From positions 1-11,506 of the forward strand of contig CAMLNW010000068.1 of NCBI GenBank assembly GCA_946481495.1: 11,506 nt of DNA. The letters run 5' to 3'. The notes under the pieces were generated by a model, which had not been told where the DNA came from, searched no databases, and saw only the letters and a list, made by a program, of their open reading frames with translations. Of this stretch, positions 5,926 to 11,215 are shown one piece after another (the first letter of the stretch is position 1; the number at the start of each line of letters is the position of its first letter). This stretch comes from an uncultured Actinomycetes bacterium. Lineage in GTDB: Bacteria > Actinomycetota > Thermoleophilia > Solirubrobacterales > Thermoleophilaceae. The position numbers and the translations under genes are program-made.

Positions 5926-6453
5926 TCACGTGGCGCTAGCCCCACCATCGTGCAGTAACTCTGCACTCTGGTCGCCCTTCGCAAGTTTCGCCAGAGCGTT
6001 GTACGCGAGAGTGGCATTACGTCGCATTGTGTTGAGAGCAGCAACCGAGGTAGGGGAAAGGGTGCGGAAGCTCGCTCCAGGCTCAAGCGGAGCTTGCTTC
6101 ATGTCCGCGCCGAATCGCTCCAGCTCGGCAACCGACTGCGTAACCGCTTCGAAGTCGCTGTCAGAGAGTCGCGCTGCGAGCGACGCACGGTGAGCCGCCC
6201 AACCCTCCATTGTCGTGTCGAAGAACACCCACCACTGGCCCGTACCCTCCGCGTCCTTGATCTGACCCGCCGCTAGCGCGAGGTCGAGTCTCACAAGCCG
6301 AGCGCCGACCTTCGCGTCTCGGCCCTCCCGAAGTCTCTCCAGCGTGAAGTCGACAAAGCCGCCTGCGGTAGCTCCTATCAGGGCACCGAGAGTAGCTCCG
6401 ACCACCGCTATCCATGCGGCCGTCTCGCCGCTGACTTCTCCGGCAGCAATCAA
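5926..6453 (-). CDS. Membrane-anchored hypothetical protein, 175 aa
   Basis: A single hydrophobic, Gly/Ala-rich segment at residues 11-36 (AAWIAVVGATLGALIGATAG) is followed by a charged sequence (DFTLERLREGRDAKVGARLV), so the C-terminal 135 residues probably lie in the cytoplasm. That part is predicted mainly helical, with a WWVFFDTTMEGW aromatic patch and a helical end (NTMRRNATLAYNALAKLAKG). The start is TTG 6453; no upstream ATG/GTG gives a better start, and the frame is otherwise intact. Similar short single-pass proteins occur as orphans in actinobacterial islands. No catalytic motif is seen. It shares the direction of the next upstream membrane protein gene (60 nt apart), so the two may form an operon. 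Confidence 0.65.
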   Translation of the reverse strand: MIAAGEVSGETAAWIAVVGATLGALIGATAGGFVDFTLERLREGRDAKVGARLVRLDLALAAGQIKDAEGTGQWWVFFDTTMEGWAAHRASLAARLSDSDFEAVTQSVAELERFGADMKQAPLEPGASFRTLSPTSVAALNTMRRNATLAYNALAKLAKGDQSAELLHDGGASAT

Positions 6454-6513
6454 GCGCTCAACCGTAACTTGGGGATCGGCTGCCGTCTCCCCTGGCCCAC
6501 CCTAGACATACCC

Positions 6514-7062
6514 CTAGCTGCCCCGAATGGATTCCCGCAGGCGCCCGAACACACCACTCTCGCCTATTGGCACGTAGTTGCGCTGCCTACCGATGCGGCG
6601 GCGGCGCATCCCCGGGTAAGCCGCTTCGTAGGTGTCTCCCTGAGCATCAACGAAGAATGCGTACTCGTATCGGTCGAACTGCTCATTGTTTTTGATCTGA
6701 TCGAGGTCGCTTTCCGCCCAGTAGATCTCCACTGACTCTCCATCTTGCACGACGCTGGGAAGCGACGAGCTGTGGGGATCGAACCGTGCGAACACCTGGT
6801 GGCCATCGTCCGTCATCAGGTGTGCCATCACTATCTTCACCGGCCGGAACCCGCTATTCGTGGCGTGCAATGCGAGCATCTGACCGCGGGCACTACCGCC
6901 GATAAAAGCCCAACGGCAAGTGACCTCGAGACGGCGCCTGTGTTGTCGGCCAACCTGCCATAGAGCGACCCACACCGCACCAATCGTCCCTACTGCAGCA
7001 AAGACTGTCGCGATTGCCTCGACCCACTGGGCCGCTGATGCGCTGTCGGCTACTAGGCTCAT
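6514..7062 (-). CDS. Membrane-anchored hypothetical protein, 182 aa
   Basis: From ATG 7062 the protein reads MSLVADSASAAQWVEAIATV, with a membrane segment at residues 13-37 ending WVALWQV and a basic stop-transfer GRQHRRR, placing the rest in the cytoplasm. The C-terminal domain is beta-rich (MLALHATNSGFRPVKIVMAH, VEIYWAESDLDQI, YEYAFFVDAQGDTY), a layout common in uncharacterised WVEAI...WQ proteins of actinobacteria. A start at 7113 would add 17 residues, but these look non-hydrophobic and spoil the usual N-terminus; AAGGG there is too close to the ATG. Function unknown. It is divergent from the exported protein gene at 7143 and upstream of the other minus-strand membrane protein gene, with which it may be co-transcribed. 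Confidence 0.7.
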   Translation of the reverse strand: MSLVADSASAAQWVEAIATVFAAVGTIGAVWVALWQVGRQHRRRLEVTCRWAFIGGSARGQMLALHATNSGFRPVKIVMAHLMTDDGHQVFARFDPHSSSLPSVVQDGESVEIYWAESDLDQIKNNEQFDRYEYAFFVDAQGDTYEAAYPGMRRRRIGRQRNYVPIGESGVFGRLRESIRGS

Positions 7063-7142
7063 GGCGGGGCGGAAGGGTACGGCCGTGTCCGGACACACAT
7101 TCCGGGCGAGCATTCCCTTATGTAGCTACCTAAGCTCACCGG

Positions 7143-8108
7143 GTGACTGTTCAAGAACCGGGACCAGCACGCGGCGCCCTGCAGCGAATACTTGGCTTTG
7201 CCCGACGTACTTGGGCGCTCGCGTGGGCGGCATTCATCGCTGTTGCGGTCACCCAGTTCTCTGGCCCGCTATGGGATGCCGTATTCGGCGATCCGCCGCC
7301 CATCTCAGTTCAGCTCGCCGATGTCCGGCAAGAAGCGGCGGCACAGTCGCTGCGGACAGTCGCGAATCAGCGCGTCGATCTCCACGGCACGGGCCAGGCG
7401 TCGTACCTCCTTGCTCTTAGGCGTGATGGCACACCCTGGGCCACCGGGTCAAACGGCAAGTTCGTACGAGCATCCGACGAGATACGTATCTACGACGTTG
7501 AGGACCACGAGCTCGTGTTGCGCTTCCGCTTTCGGCCAAAGCCGAATCGAGGACTCGCCTATCTGTTTGAGCTGTTAGCCGTCCGGGACCTCGATCACAA
7601 CGGAAGGGCGGAGCTTGTCGGCGCGTACTGGTCGATCTACATGAACGAGCGCCAAGCCACCCCGGTCGCGCTCGTATGGGACGACGCCGCGTCCGCGTAC
7701 AAGTTGTCCGGCCTCATAACGACCCCTCCAAGGCTTAGGTTTGCCAAGCGGCCGGGCTACTGGGAACGAGTAGTTCGGAAGGGCTACAACGAACCAGACC
7801 GTCTGCACGATCCGAAATCGGGCATCACCGTTCGCGGTCATGTCGCTGAGTTCGTACGACTCGCGAAGGGGCAATCGTCTACGCCCGTTTTGCTAGCCGC
7901 TTTCATCGTCAGGCAAGCTGCCCACATCGCGCCCGCGACATATCAGCTAACGGCTTGGCATCTTGATTTTCAGAAGCCGGCAGCAAGCAGCACCCGCTGT
8001 ATCCCGATGCCGGCCGACTTCCCGCTGGTTTCCGAGGGACGGCGTCGGCTCCCGGAAGATGCCATCTTCAAGATGTGGCAGCCCCGGCTCCGGCCGCTTG
8101 CTTGTTAG
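7143..8108 (+). CDS. Single-pass membrane protein with VCBS/FG-GAP-like motifs, 321 aa
   Basis: GTG 7143 starts a frame with a basic N-terminus and one membrane segment at residues 23-45 (TWALAWAAFIAVAVTQFSG), after which most of the chain should face outward. Two segments resemble FG-GAP/VCBS calcium-binding blades: VDLHGTGQASYLLALR (78-93) and VRDLDHNGRAELVGAYW (147-163), the second with a DxDxNGxxE loop. In known proteins such blades form beta-propellers used in adhesion or ligand binding. Only two units are clear, so a full propeller is not shown. A single Cys lies near residue 290 and another at the C-terminus. The gene is divergent from the minus-strand membrane protein at 7062, with an 80-nt shared control region. 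No enzyme motif is visible. Confidence 0.7.
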   Translation: MTVQEPGPARGALQRILGFARRTWALAWAAFIAVAVTQFSGPLWDAVFGDPPPISVQLADVRQEAAAQSLRTVANQRVDLHGTGQASYLLALRRDGTPWATGSNGKFVRASDEIRIYDVEDHELVLRFRFRPKPNRGLAYLFELLAVRDLDHNGRAELVGAYWSIYMNERQATPVALVWDDAASAYKLSGLITTPPRLRFAKRPGYWERVVRKGYNEPDRLHDPKSGITVRGHVAEFVRLAKGQSSTPVLLAAFIVRQAAHIAPATYQLTAWHLDFQKPAASSTRCIPMPADFPLVSEGRRRLPEDAIFKMWQPRLRPLAC

Positions 8109-8152
8109 TCCGAGGCAGAGTCAGGGAGGCGTACCGCTTGCCACTTGCGCAC

Positions 8153-8184
8153 GTCTAGCGACTAGTCACGTCTAGTCGCTTGCC
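8153..8184 (+). promoter_or_regulatory. Paired GTCTAG operator sites upstream of the first small HTH gene
   Basis: GTCTAGCGACTAGTC (8153-8167) and GTCTAGTCGCTTGCC (8170-8184) are two copies of a motif seen again at 8649-8686, where it is a perfect inverted repeat. The second site lies 17 nt before ATG 8202. Sequence from TCTAGTCG through AGCTA is shared with the matching region of the paralogous gene. Confidence 0.65.
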
Positions 8185-8201
8185 AGCTATTACCCGTCGC
8201 G

Positions 8202-8405
8202 ATGGCGGGAGACGATCAGGCAATTCGGGCCAGGCTCGTCGAGTTGAGCGAGAAGATCGGTGGGGTGGACTCCGACCGGGAGCGTCTGCGCCAGGAGCGC
8301 GACGATGCGATCCGGGCGGCGCATGAGGCTGGGCTGACGGTGCGGGAGATCGCGCGGTTGGCGGGGGTGTCCCACCAGCGCGTGCATCAGGTCATTTCCG
8401 GCTAG
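8202..8405 (+). CDS. Small coiled-coil/helix-turn-helix DNA-binding protein, 67 aa (paralogue 1)
   Basis: The first 40 residues form a charged heptad-like helix (VELSEKIGGVDSDRERLRQE) and the C-terminal 27 hold a helix-turn-helix: AGLTVREIARLAGVSHQRVH ending QVISG. The tail VSHQRVHQ is the recognition helix pattern of sigma-region-4-like or HTH_23-type domains. A dimer through the coiled coil would suit the twofold sites directly upstream, so autorepression is likely. It is paralogous to the 69-aa protein at 8702 (same length, same order of parts, recognition helix SHQRVHQ identical). There is no clear Shine-Dalgarno before ATG 8202. Its 3' end overlaps, tail to tail, the likely end of the broken minus-strand gene. 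Confidence 0.8.
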   Translation: MAGDDQAIRARLVELSEKIGGVDSDRERLRQERDDAIRAAHEAGLTVREIARLAGVSHQRVHQVISG

Positions 8406-8638
8406 CCGCTCGCTGCGCGCGCTCGGCTGCGAAGTCGCGGCGGCGGTGGACGCGCTGGTACTCAAGGATGTTGATGATCTCCCAGGTGCGGGCCGGTCCT
8501 GCCTAGGCGCTCGCCGAGATCGGCGATTGAGATTCCCGGCTCGGCGATAACGAGGTCGAGCGCCGCCCGTGCGGTCGGCGGGAGTCGGGTAGGCGTGAGG
8601 AGGTCGGTGCGTCGGCGACGCGACTGGTCCGCTGGCAT
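8392..8638 (-). pseudogene. Frameshifted small DNA-binding protein gene, divergent from the second HTH gene
   Basis: ATG 8638 opens a frame reading MPADQSRRRRTDLL, then TARAALDLVIAEPGISIADL and GERLGRTG, which looks like an N-terminal basic arm and winged-helix DNA-binding start. It stops at TGA 8464-8462 after 58 residues, but coding quality ends sooner: from about 8487 another frame reads TWEIINILEYQRVHRRRDFA and AERAQRAASRK to a stop at 8394-8392. One extra base near 8487 (the GGCCCGCACC stretch) would account for the switch; the repaired product would be about 82 residues. Alternatively the 58-aa protein is real as it stands. The gene starts 10 nt from the GTCTAG operator pair, so it likely shares control with the 8702 gene. 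Confidence 0.55.
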
Positions 8639-8648
8639 AACGCGGCGA

Positions 8649-8686
8649 GTCTAGTGGCTAGACGCGATCATGTCTAGTCGTTAGAC
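8649..8686. promoter_or_regulatory. Paired palindromic GTCTAG operators between divergent regulatory genes
   Basis: GTCTAGTGGCTAGAC (8649-8663) is a perfect 6-bp inverted repeat with a 3-nt centre; GTCTAGTCGTTAGAC (8672-8686) is perfect over 5 bp per arm. They lie between the ATG at 8638 (minus) and GTG at 8702 (plus), so one protein could control both genes. CTAG is otherwise uncommon in GC-rich DNA, which makes the clustering notable. Confidence 0.75.
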
Positions 8687-8701
8687 AGCTAGGACTGTGC
8701 G

Positions 8702-8911
8702 GTGGCTCGCGACGACCAGGCGCTACGCAACCGACTTGCCGAGCTGAGCGCCCAGATGGACAAGCTCGACGTTGACCGCGACCGCGTACGGCGCGAGCGA
8801 GACAAGGCGATCAAGCGCGCCAACAAGGCCGGGATGACCTCGCGGGAGATCGCCCGGATCAGCGGCGTCTCGCACCAGCGCGTCCACCAGATCATTACCG
8901 ACTCACGCTAG
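8702..8911 (+). CDS. Small coiled-coil/helix-turn-helix DNA-binding protein, 69 aa (paralogue 2)
   Basis: GTG 8702 begins VARDDQALRNRLAELSAQMD, a charged helix continuing KLDVDRDRVRRERDKAIKRA, followed by a helix-turn-helix AGMTSREIARISGVSHQRVH and tail QIITDSR. It aligns end to end with the protein at 8202: D-D-Q-A at the start, L-x-E-L-S, RxRxRxERDxAI, then AG-x-T-x-REIAR-x-x-GVSHQRVHQ-I. Duplicated control genes with duplicated operators suggest a tandem copy that has diverged. The start is 16 nt after the second operator site; no Shine-Dalgarno is evident. By inference it represses or sets its own promoter and the divergent broken gene, and may cross-regulate paralogue 1. Confidence 0.8.
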   Translation: MARDDQALRNRLAELSAQMDKLDVDRDRVRRERDKAIKRANKAGMTSREIARISGVSHQRVHQIITDSR

Positions 8912-9245
8912 CCCGTCGGGGGCATCCGGGGCCAGTCCCGAGGCCGGCAGATCCGGCCGTTGGCGCGGCCGAAATCGGGCTCGCGGACGGCCGGCAGGAT
9001 TCCGCTCAGTGTGTGGTCCGTTGGAGGGCTGATGGATAGGGGGCGGTTTGGAGGGGTGTTTTGGGAGGTCGGTGAGAGGGGCGAGAGCGAGTGTGGTTGG
9101 AGGGGGTCGGTGGAAGCGGGGAGGTGGGCGAGCGGAGGGAGCGTTGGGACGGAAGCTGGGGAGAGTGGAGCGGGTGGGAGCGCAGCTGAAGCCGCCCGCC
9201 CTCGCCCGCGCGAGCCAGCCCGTCCGAGGCGACAGATCGGCCGGC
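8912..9245. other. Gene-free, strongly G-rich stretch before the excisionase gene
   Basis: No recognisable gene is seen here. From about 9020 to 9180 the plus strand is G-rich and C-poor: in 9061-9180 I count 73 G and 11 C. It has repeated runs of three to five G (9039-9043, 9053-9056, 9063-9065, 9078-9081, 9102-9106, 9118-9121). Open frames crossing it encode Gly/Arg-rich low-complexity sequence and are not credible. It may be a promoter leader or a structured DNA segment. Confidence 0.6.
8942..8958 (+). terminator. GC hairpin downstream of the second small HTH gene
   Basis: GGCCGG (8942-8947) pairs with CCGGCC (8953-8958) around CAGAT, about 30 nt after the stop of the 69-aa gene. There is no T-tract. 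A short GC stem of this type is common by chance in such DNA, so confidence is limited. Confidence 0.4.
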
Positions 9246-9506
9246 ATGGCGTCTTCTCAGACACCGATGCCACCAGGAGCCGACACCGCCACGAACACGG
9301 CCGGCGCCCTTCCGCCGTCGCCGCTATCCGAGCCGCTGCTCGACGCGCAGGCAGCGGCGGCGCTGCTCGCGGTTCGCCCGAGCTGGATCTATGAGGCGGT
9401 GCGGACGGGCCGGGTCCCGCACCTGAAGATCGGGCGGCACGTTCGGTTCCTTCGGTCGGACCTCGAGCAATGGGTCGTCGACCAGCGGCGCGCGGCGCGA
9501 CCGTGA
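9246..9506 (+). CDS. xis: Excisionase-type helix-turn-helix protein (AlpA/Xis, MerR-like fold), 86 aa
   Basis: Residues 31-78 form the excisionase-family domain: LLDAQAAAALLAVRPSWIYE, then AVRTGRVPHLKIGRHVRFLR and SDLEQWV. The pattern (target-sensing helix, short wing with G-R-H-V-R-F, helix ending EQWV) is standard for DNA-bending recombination directionality factors paired with tyrosine integrases. The first 30 residues are a Pro/Ala-rich, probably disordered extension. ATG 9246 was chosen because upstream in-frame sequence is low complexity from the G-rich stretch. The gene ends 5 nt before the integrase stop and runs opposite to it, an unusual tail-to-tail arrangement, since xis and int are commonly co-directional in related islands. 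Confidence 0.85.
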   Translation: MASSQTPMPPGADTATNTAGALPPSPLSEPLLDAQAAAALLAVRPSWIYEAVRTGRVPHLKIGRHVRFLRSDLEQWVVDQRRAARP

Positions 9507-9511
9507 GGGGG

Positions 9512-10477
9512 CTACGCCTCGGCGGCGGCCTGGGCCGGCGTGTCGTCGAAGGCGGCGGCGAGTCGCTTGGCCGCGTCCCGGCGCGGCTTGTAGGCGAGGT
9601 ACTTCTGGGTCGTCTGGATATCGGCGTGGCCCATCCACTCCATGACCTCGCGGGGATCGGCGGCGCGGATGGCGTGGGTGCCGAAGGTGTGGCGGAGGTC
9701 GTGGAAGCGCAGTTGGCGGAGGTCGGCCTTGGCGAGCGCCTTCTTGTAGCGGGCGCGCAGCGTCTTGTAGCCGAGGTGACGGCCGAGCTGGTCGCAGAAG
9801 ACGAGATCCCGGTCGGTCGTGTCGTGGTCGCGCTGGCCGAGGCGGGCGAGGGCCTGGGCAACGTCGTCCATCATCGGGACCGCACGATCACGGCCACTCT
9901 TGGGCGTTCCCTCGCGGCCGTCGGTCCAGTTGCGGCGCACACGAATCGTGGCGGCGTCGAAGTCCACGTCCTCCCAGCGCAGGCCAAGCAGCTCTCCGAG
10001 ACGCAGGCCGGTGAAGGCGGCGGTGAGGTACAGGACGCCGTCCTGGGCGGCCCTGACGAGCGCCATGACCTCCTCGCGACTGAAGACGTCTATGCCGGCG
10101 CTGCGGGCCACACGGGGGCGCTCGACGGTGGCGAGCGGGTTGCGTGGGAGGCCGTAGGCCTTCATCGCCCGCTTGAAGATCGAATGGAGGGCGACGAGGT
10201 AGCGCTGAATCCCTCGGTTGGACAGCTTGCGCTTCTCCGCGAAGCCGCCCTTCCAGCGCTCGAAGAACTCCGGCGTGAAGCTCTCGATGGCGCTGCCGCC
10301 GAACTCGGCGTTCAGGACGCTGACGATGCTCTTGTAGCCGGCAAGGGTGCCGGGCTTCACGGCGCGCTCATGCTCGCAGTAGCGCAGCCACTCGGCGGCG
10401 GCGTCCTCGAACGACGCGCCCGTCCGCACCATCCCGGCCAGCTCGCCGCGTCGTGCCTCGGCGTCGAGTCCAGCCAC
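9512..10477 (-). CDS. int: Tyrosine recombinase / phage-type integrase (core-binding and catalytic domains), 321 aa
   Basis: From GTG 10477 the chain has a SAM-like core-binding domain (about 22-115; FEDAAAEWLRYCEHERAVKP) and the catalytic domain. The catalytic set is complete: R159 in TGLRLGE, K193 in TPKSGRDR, H259 and R262 in HDLRHTFGTH, H284 in WMGH, nucleophile Y293 in TTQKYLAY. It should cut and rejoin the tRNA-Lys site beside it. Family members normally carry a further N-terminal arm-binding region. Its remnants lie upstream (10478-10641) in shifting frames, so GTG 10477 may be only the start of the surviving open frame. The 288-nt gap from this GTG to the tRNA holds repeats and hairpins likely to be part of the attachment region. 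Confidence 0.92.
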   Translation of the reverse strand: MAGLDAEARRGELAGMVRTGASFEDAAAEWLRYCEHERAVKPGTLAGYKSIVSVLNAEFGGSAIESFTPEFFERWKGGFAEKRKLSNRGIQRYLVALHSIFKRAMKAYGLPRNPLATVERPRVARSAGIDVFSREEVMALVRAAQDGVLYLTAAFTGLRLGELLGLRWEDVDFDAATIRVRRNWTDGREGTPKSGRDRAVPMMDDVAQALARLGQRDHDTTDRDLVFCDQLGRHLGYKTLRARYKKALAKADLRQLRFHDLRHTFGTHAIRAADPREVMEWMGHADIQTTQKYLAYKPRRDAAKRLAAAFDDTPAQAAAEA

Positions 10478-10641
10478 GCCTGCGCGGTCGTCTCGTGAAG
10501 TAGCCGGCCTCGGTCGGCCGCGCTTCGTCCACGCCGGGCCAAGCTTCTTCGGGACCTGGCGGCCGTCGGGGAGTCGGTACTTGGCGTATCAAACCGGGCC
10601 GCGCTGACGGTCCAGACGTGGCCGCTGACCGGCCGCGGCAA
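10478..10641 (-). pseudogene. Frameshifted N-terminal arm-binding region of the integrase
   Basis: Recognisable integrase N-terminal blocks appear in order but in changing frames: MPRPVSGHVWTVSAARF (from TTG 10641), YAKYRLPDGRQVPKKLGPAW with TKRGRP (10588 downwards), EAGYFTR, then TTAQAWLD, and finally AEARRGELAGMVRTG in the frame of the intact gene. Each switch needs one missing base, near 10589, 10510, 10493 and 10473. In full-length relatives this segment reads through and binds arm-type sites. The frame of the intact gene is itself open from 10588, so a protein missing a proper start but altered over about 20 residues could be imagined. Either real decay or read errors could explain it. 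Confidence 0.65.
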
Positions 10642-10654
10642 ACCGATCCCTAGT

Positions 10655-10691
10655 CCACGCCTCTCCCGCAGGCAGGAGCGTGGCTGGCAAG
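10655..10691 (+). repeat. Intergenic palindromic repeat, copy 3, between int and tRNA-Lys
   Basis: CCACGCCTCTC (10655-10665) matches 2313-2323 and GGAGCGTGGCTGGCAAG (10675-10691) matches 5804-5820, so this copy joins the left part of copy 1 to the right part of copy 2. CCACG (10655-10659) can pair with CGTGG (10679-10683), and CTCC with GGAG inside it. Confidence 0.6.
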
Positions 10692-10705
10692 AAGAGGGGG
10701 CCGAT

Positions 10706-10720
10706 GCGTACTCCGTACGC
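10706..10720. repeat. Short perfect inverted repeat in the attachment region
   Basis: GCGTAC (10706-10711), loop TCC, GTACGC (10715-10720). It lies between the intergenic repeat and the tRNA-proximal hairpin and could be an integrase arm site or simply a small stem. Confidence 0.4.
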
Positions 10721-10724
10721 GAGG

Positions 10725-10763
10725 CTCCCGATGACGCCGCCAGGCGCGTTCCTGGCGCGGGAG
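10725..10763 (-). terminator. Hairpin at the 3' end of tRNA-Lys
   Basis: CTCCCG (10725-10730) pairs with CGGGAG (10758-10763) and CGCCAGG (10738-10744) pairs with CCTGGCG (10751-10757). This gives 13 base pairs with a 7-nt one-sided bulge and a 6-nt loop. It begins 1 nt after the tRNA discriminator, so it probably ends the tRNA transcript. Most of it lies inside the element, so the element would bring its own terminator. Confidence 0.6.
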
Positions 10764-10807
10764 ATGGGCCGTGTAGGGTTCGAACCTACGACCTTGAGAT
10801 TAAGAGT
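10761..10807 (-). repeat. Right attachment site within intact tRNA-Lys
   Basis: Direct repeat of 2338-2384 with a single mismatch. It covers the tRNA from the anticodon loop to the discriminator plus 4 nt beyond. Integrase lies on the element side, which is the usual layout. Confidence 0.88.
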
Positions 10808-10837
10808 CTCCTGCTCTACCAACTGAGCTAACGGCCC
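10765..10837 (-). tRNA. tRNA-Lys, anticodon CUU
   Basis: The 73-nt minus-strand sequence folds as a full cloverleaf. Acceptor GGGCCGU pairs perfectly with ACGGCCC, D-arm is GCUC/GAGC with loop AGUUGGUA, anticodon loop CUCUUAA gives CUU, T-arm GUAGG/CCUAC has loop UUCGAAC, and the discriminator is A. The anticodon stem has four pairs plus a G-A at its outer end. It closely resembles E. coli tRNA-Lys in layout. CCA is not encoded. The gene is intact because the inserted element restored its 3' half. Confidence 0.97.
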
Positions 10838-10842
10838 TGGAG

Positions 10843-10858
10843 GGCTCCGGTGGGAGCC
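10843..10858 (-). terminator. Small hairpin after the STAS gene, in the tRNA leader
   Basis: GGCTCC (10843-10848) pairs with GGAGCC (10853-10858) around GGTG. It lies 25 nt beyond the STAS stop and before the tRNA. It could end the STAS transcript or be part of the tRNA precursor leader. No T-tract. Confidence 0.35.
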
Positions 10859-10866
10859 GGTTGGAC

Positions 10867-10872
10867 ATTGTA
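10867..10872 (-). promoter_or_regulatory. Candidate -10 box for tRNA-Lys
   Basis: Minus-strand TACAAT fits TANNNT and sits about 30 nt upstream of the mature tRNA start, between the STAS gene and the tRNA. No convincing -35 is seen; the position overlaps the end of the STAS gene. Confidence 0.5.
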
Positions 10873-10882
10873 GGCGGTCGGG

Positions 10883-11215
10883 CTAGGACTGCGCGGCGAC
10901 GGCGGCGAGGGCCTCGTCGCGGGAGGCGTGGATCGGGAAGACCCGGTCGAGGCCCGTGATCTCGAAGATCTTGGTGATGTTCTGGTCGGTGCAGACCAGG
11001 GCGAGCGTGCCGCCAGTGGGGCGCAGTCGCTTGACGCCGCCGACGAGGACGCCGGTGGCGGCCGAGAGGTCGACGACGATCCGTTTCTTGCCGTCCTCGA
11101 TCAGGGCGACCATGCGCTCCTTGAACTCAGGCGCGGTGTAGAGGTCGATCTCGCCGCCGAGCTCGATCACCTGGGTCTCGGCGTCGATCTCCTCGTCGCT
11201 GATGTGGAAGTTCAC
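10883..11215 (-). CDS. STAS-domain anti-sigma-factor antagonist lacking the phospho-serine loop, 110 aa
   Basis: The protein has the STAS order: GEIDLYTAPEFKERMVALIE (21-40), KRIVVDLSAAT (44-54), GVLVGGVKRLRPTGGTLALV (55-74), then FEITGLDRVFPIHAS. Members such as SpoIIAA and RsbV bind an anti-sigma kinase and are switched by phosphorylation of the Ser in a conserved DSSGL/DSTAL loop. Here VDLSAAT runs straight into GVLVGG; the usual FIDSTGL-like seven residues between them are absent, so the phosphorylation site is missing while the frame is kept. It may be a constitutively active or a dead antagonist. GTG 11215 overlaps the upstream stop by 4 nt (GTGA), so it is translationally coupled to the preceding gene. 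It lies outside the element. Confidence 0.85.
   Translation of the reverse strand: MNFHISDEEIDAETQVIELGGEIDLYTAPEFKERMVALIEDGKKRIVVDLSAATGVLVGGVKRLRPTGGTLALVCTDQNITKIFEITGLDRVFPIHASRDEALAAVAAQS

Larger units (their letters stand above)
2338..10807. mobile_element. Integrative element inserted at tRNA-Lys(CTT)
   Basis: Direct repeats 2338-2384 and 10761-10807 (47 bp, one mismatch) bound the region. The right copy is the 3' part of an intact tRNA-Lys gene; the left copy is an orphan tRNA 3' half. A tyrosine integrase and an excisionase-type protein lie next to the intact tRNA. Cargo comprises a RelE/ParE toxin-antitoxin pair, an XRE-ImmA/IrrE regulator, a 47-aa basic protein, unknown and membrane-anchored proteins, and a small-HTH regulatory block. 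No capsid, packaging, replication initiator or transfer gene is recognisable. Autonomous movement is doubtful because the integrase N-terminal extension is frameshifted. Confidence 0.88.

Noticed and set aside
8153..8686. The GTCTAG repeats as a CRISPR array
   Set aside because: Only two pairs with short irregular spacing placed just before start codons; they behave as operators.
9048..9245. Coding frame through the G-rich tract giving a longer excisionase
   Set aside because: The extra residues are Gly/Arg low complexity and reflect base skew, not coding constraint.
9470..10498. 342-aa plus-strand frame opposite the integrase
   Set aside because: A mirror of integrase codon bias; the integrase catalytic residues on the minus strand are unambiguous.
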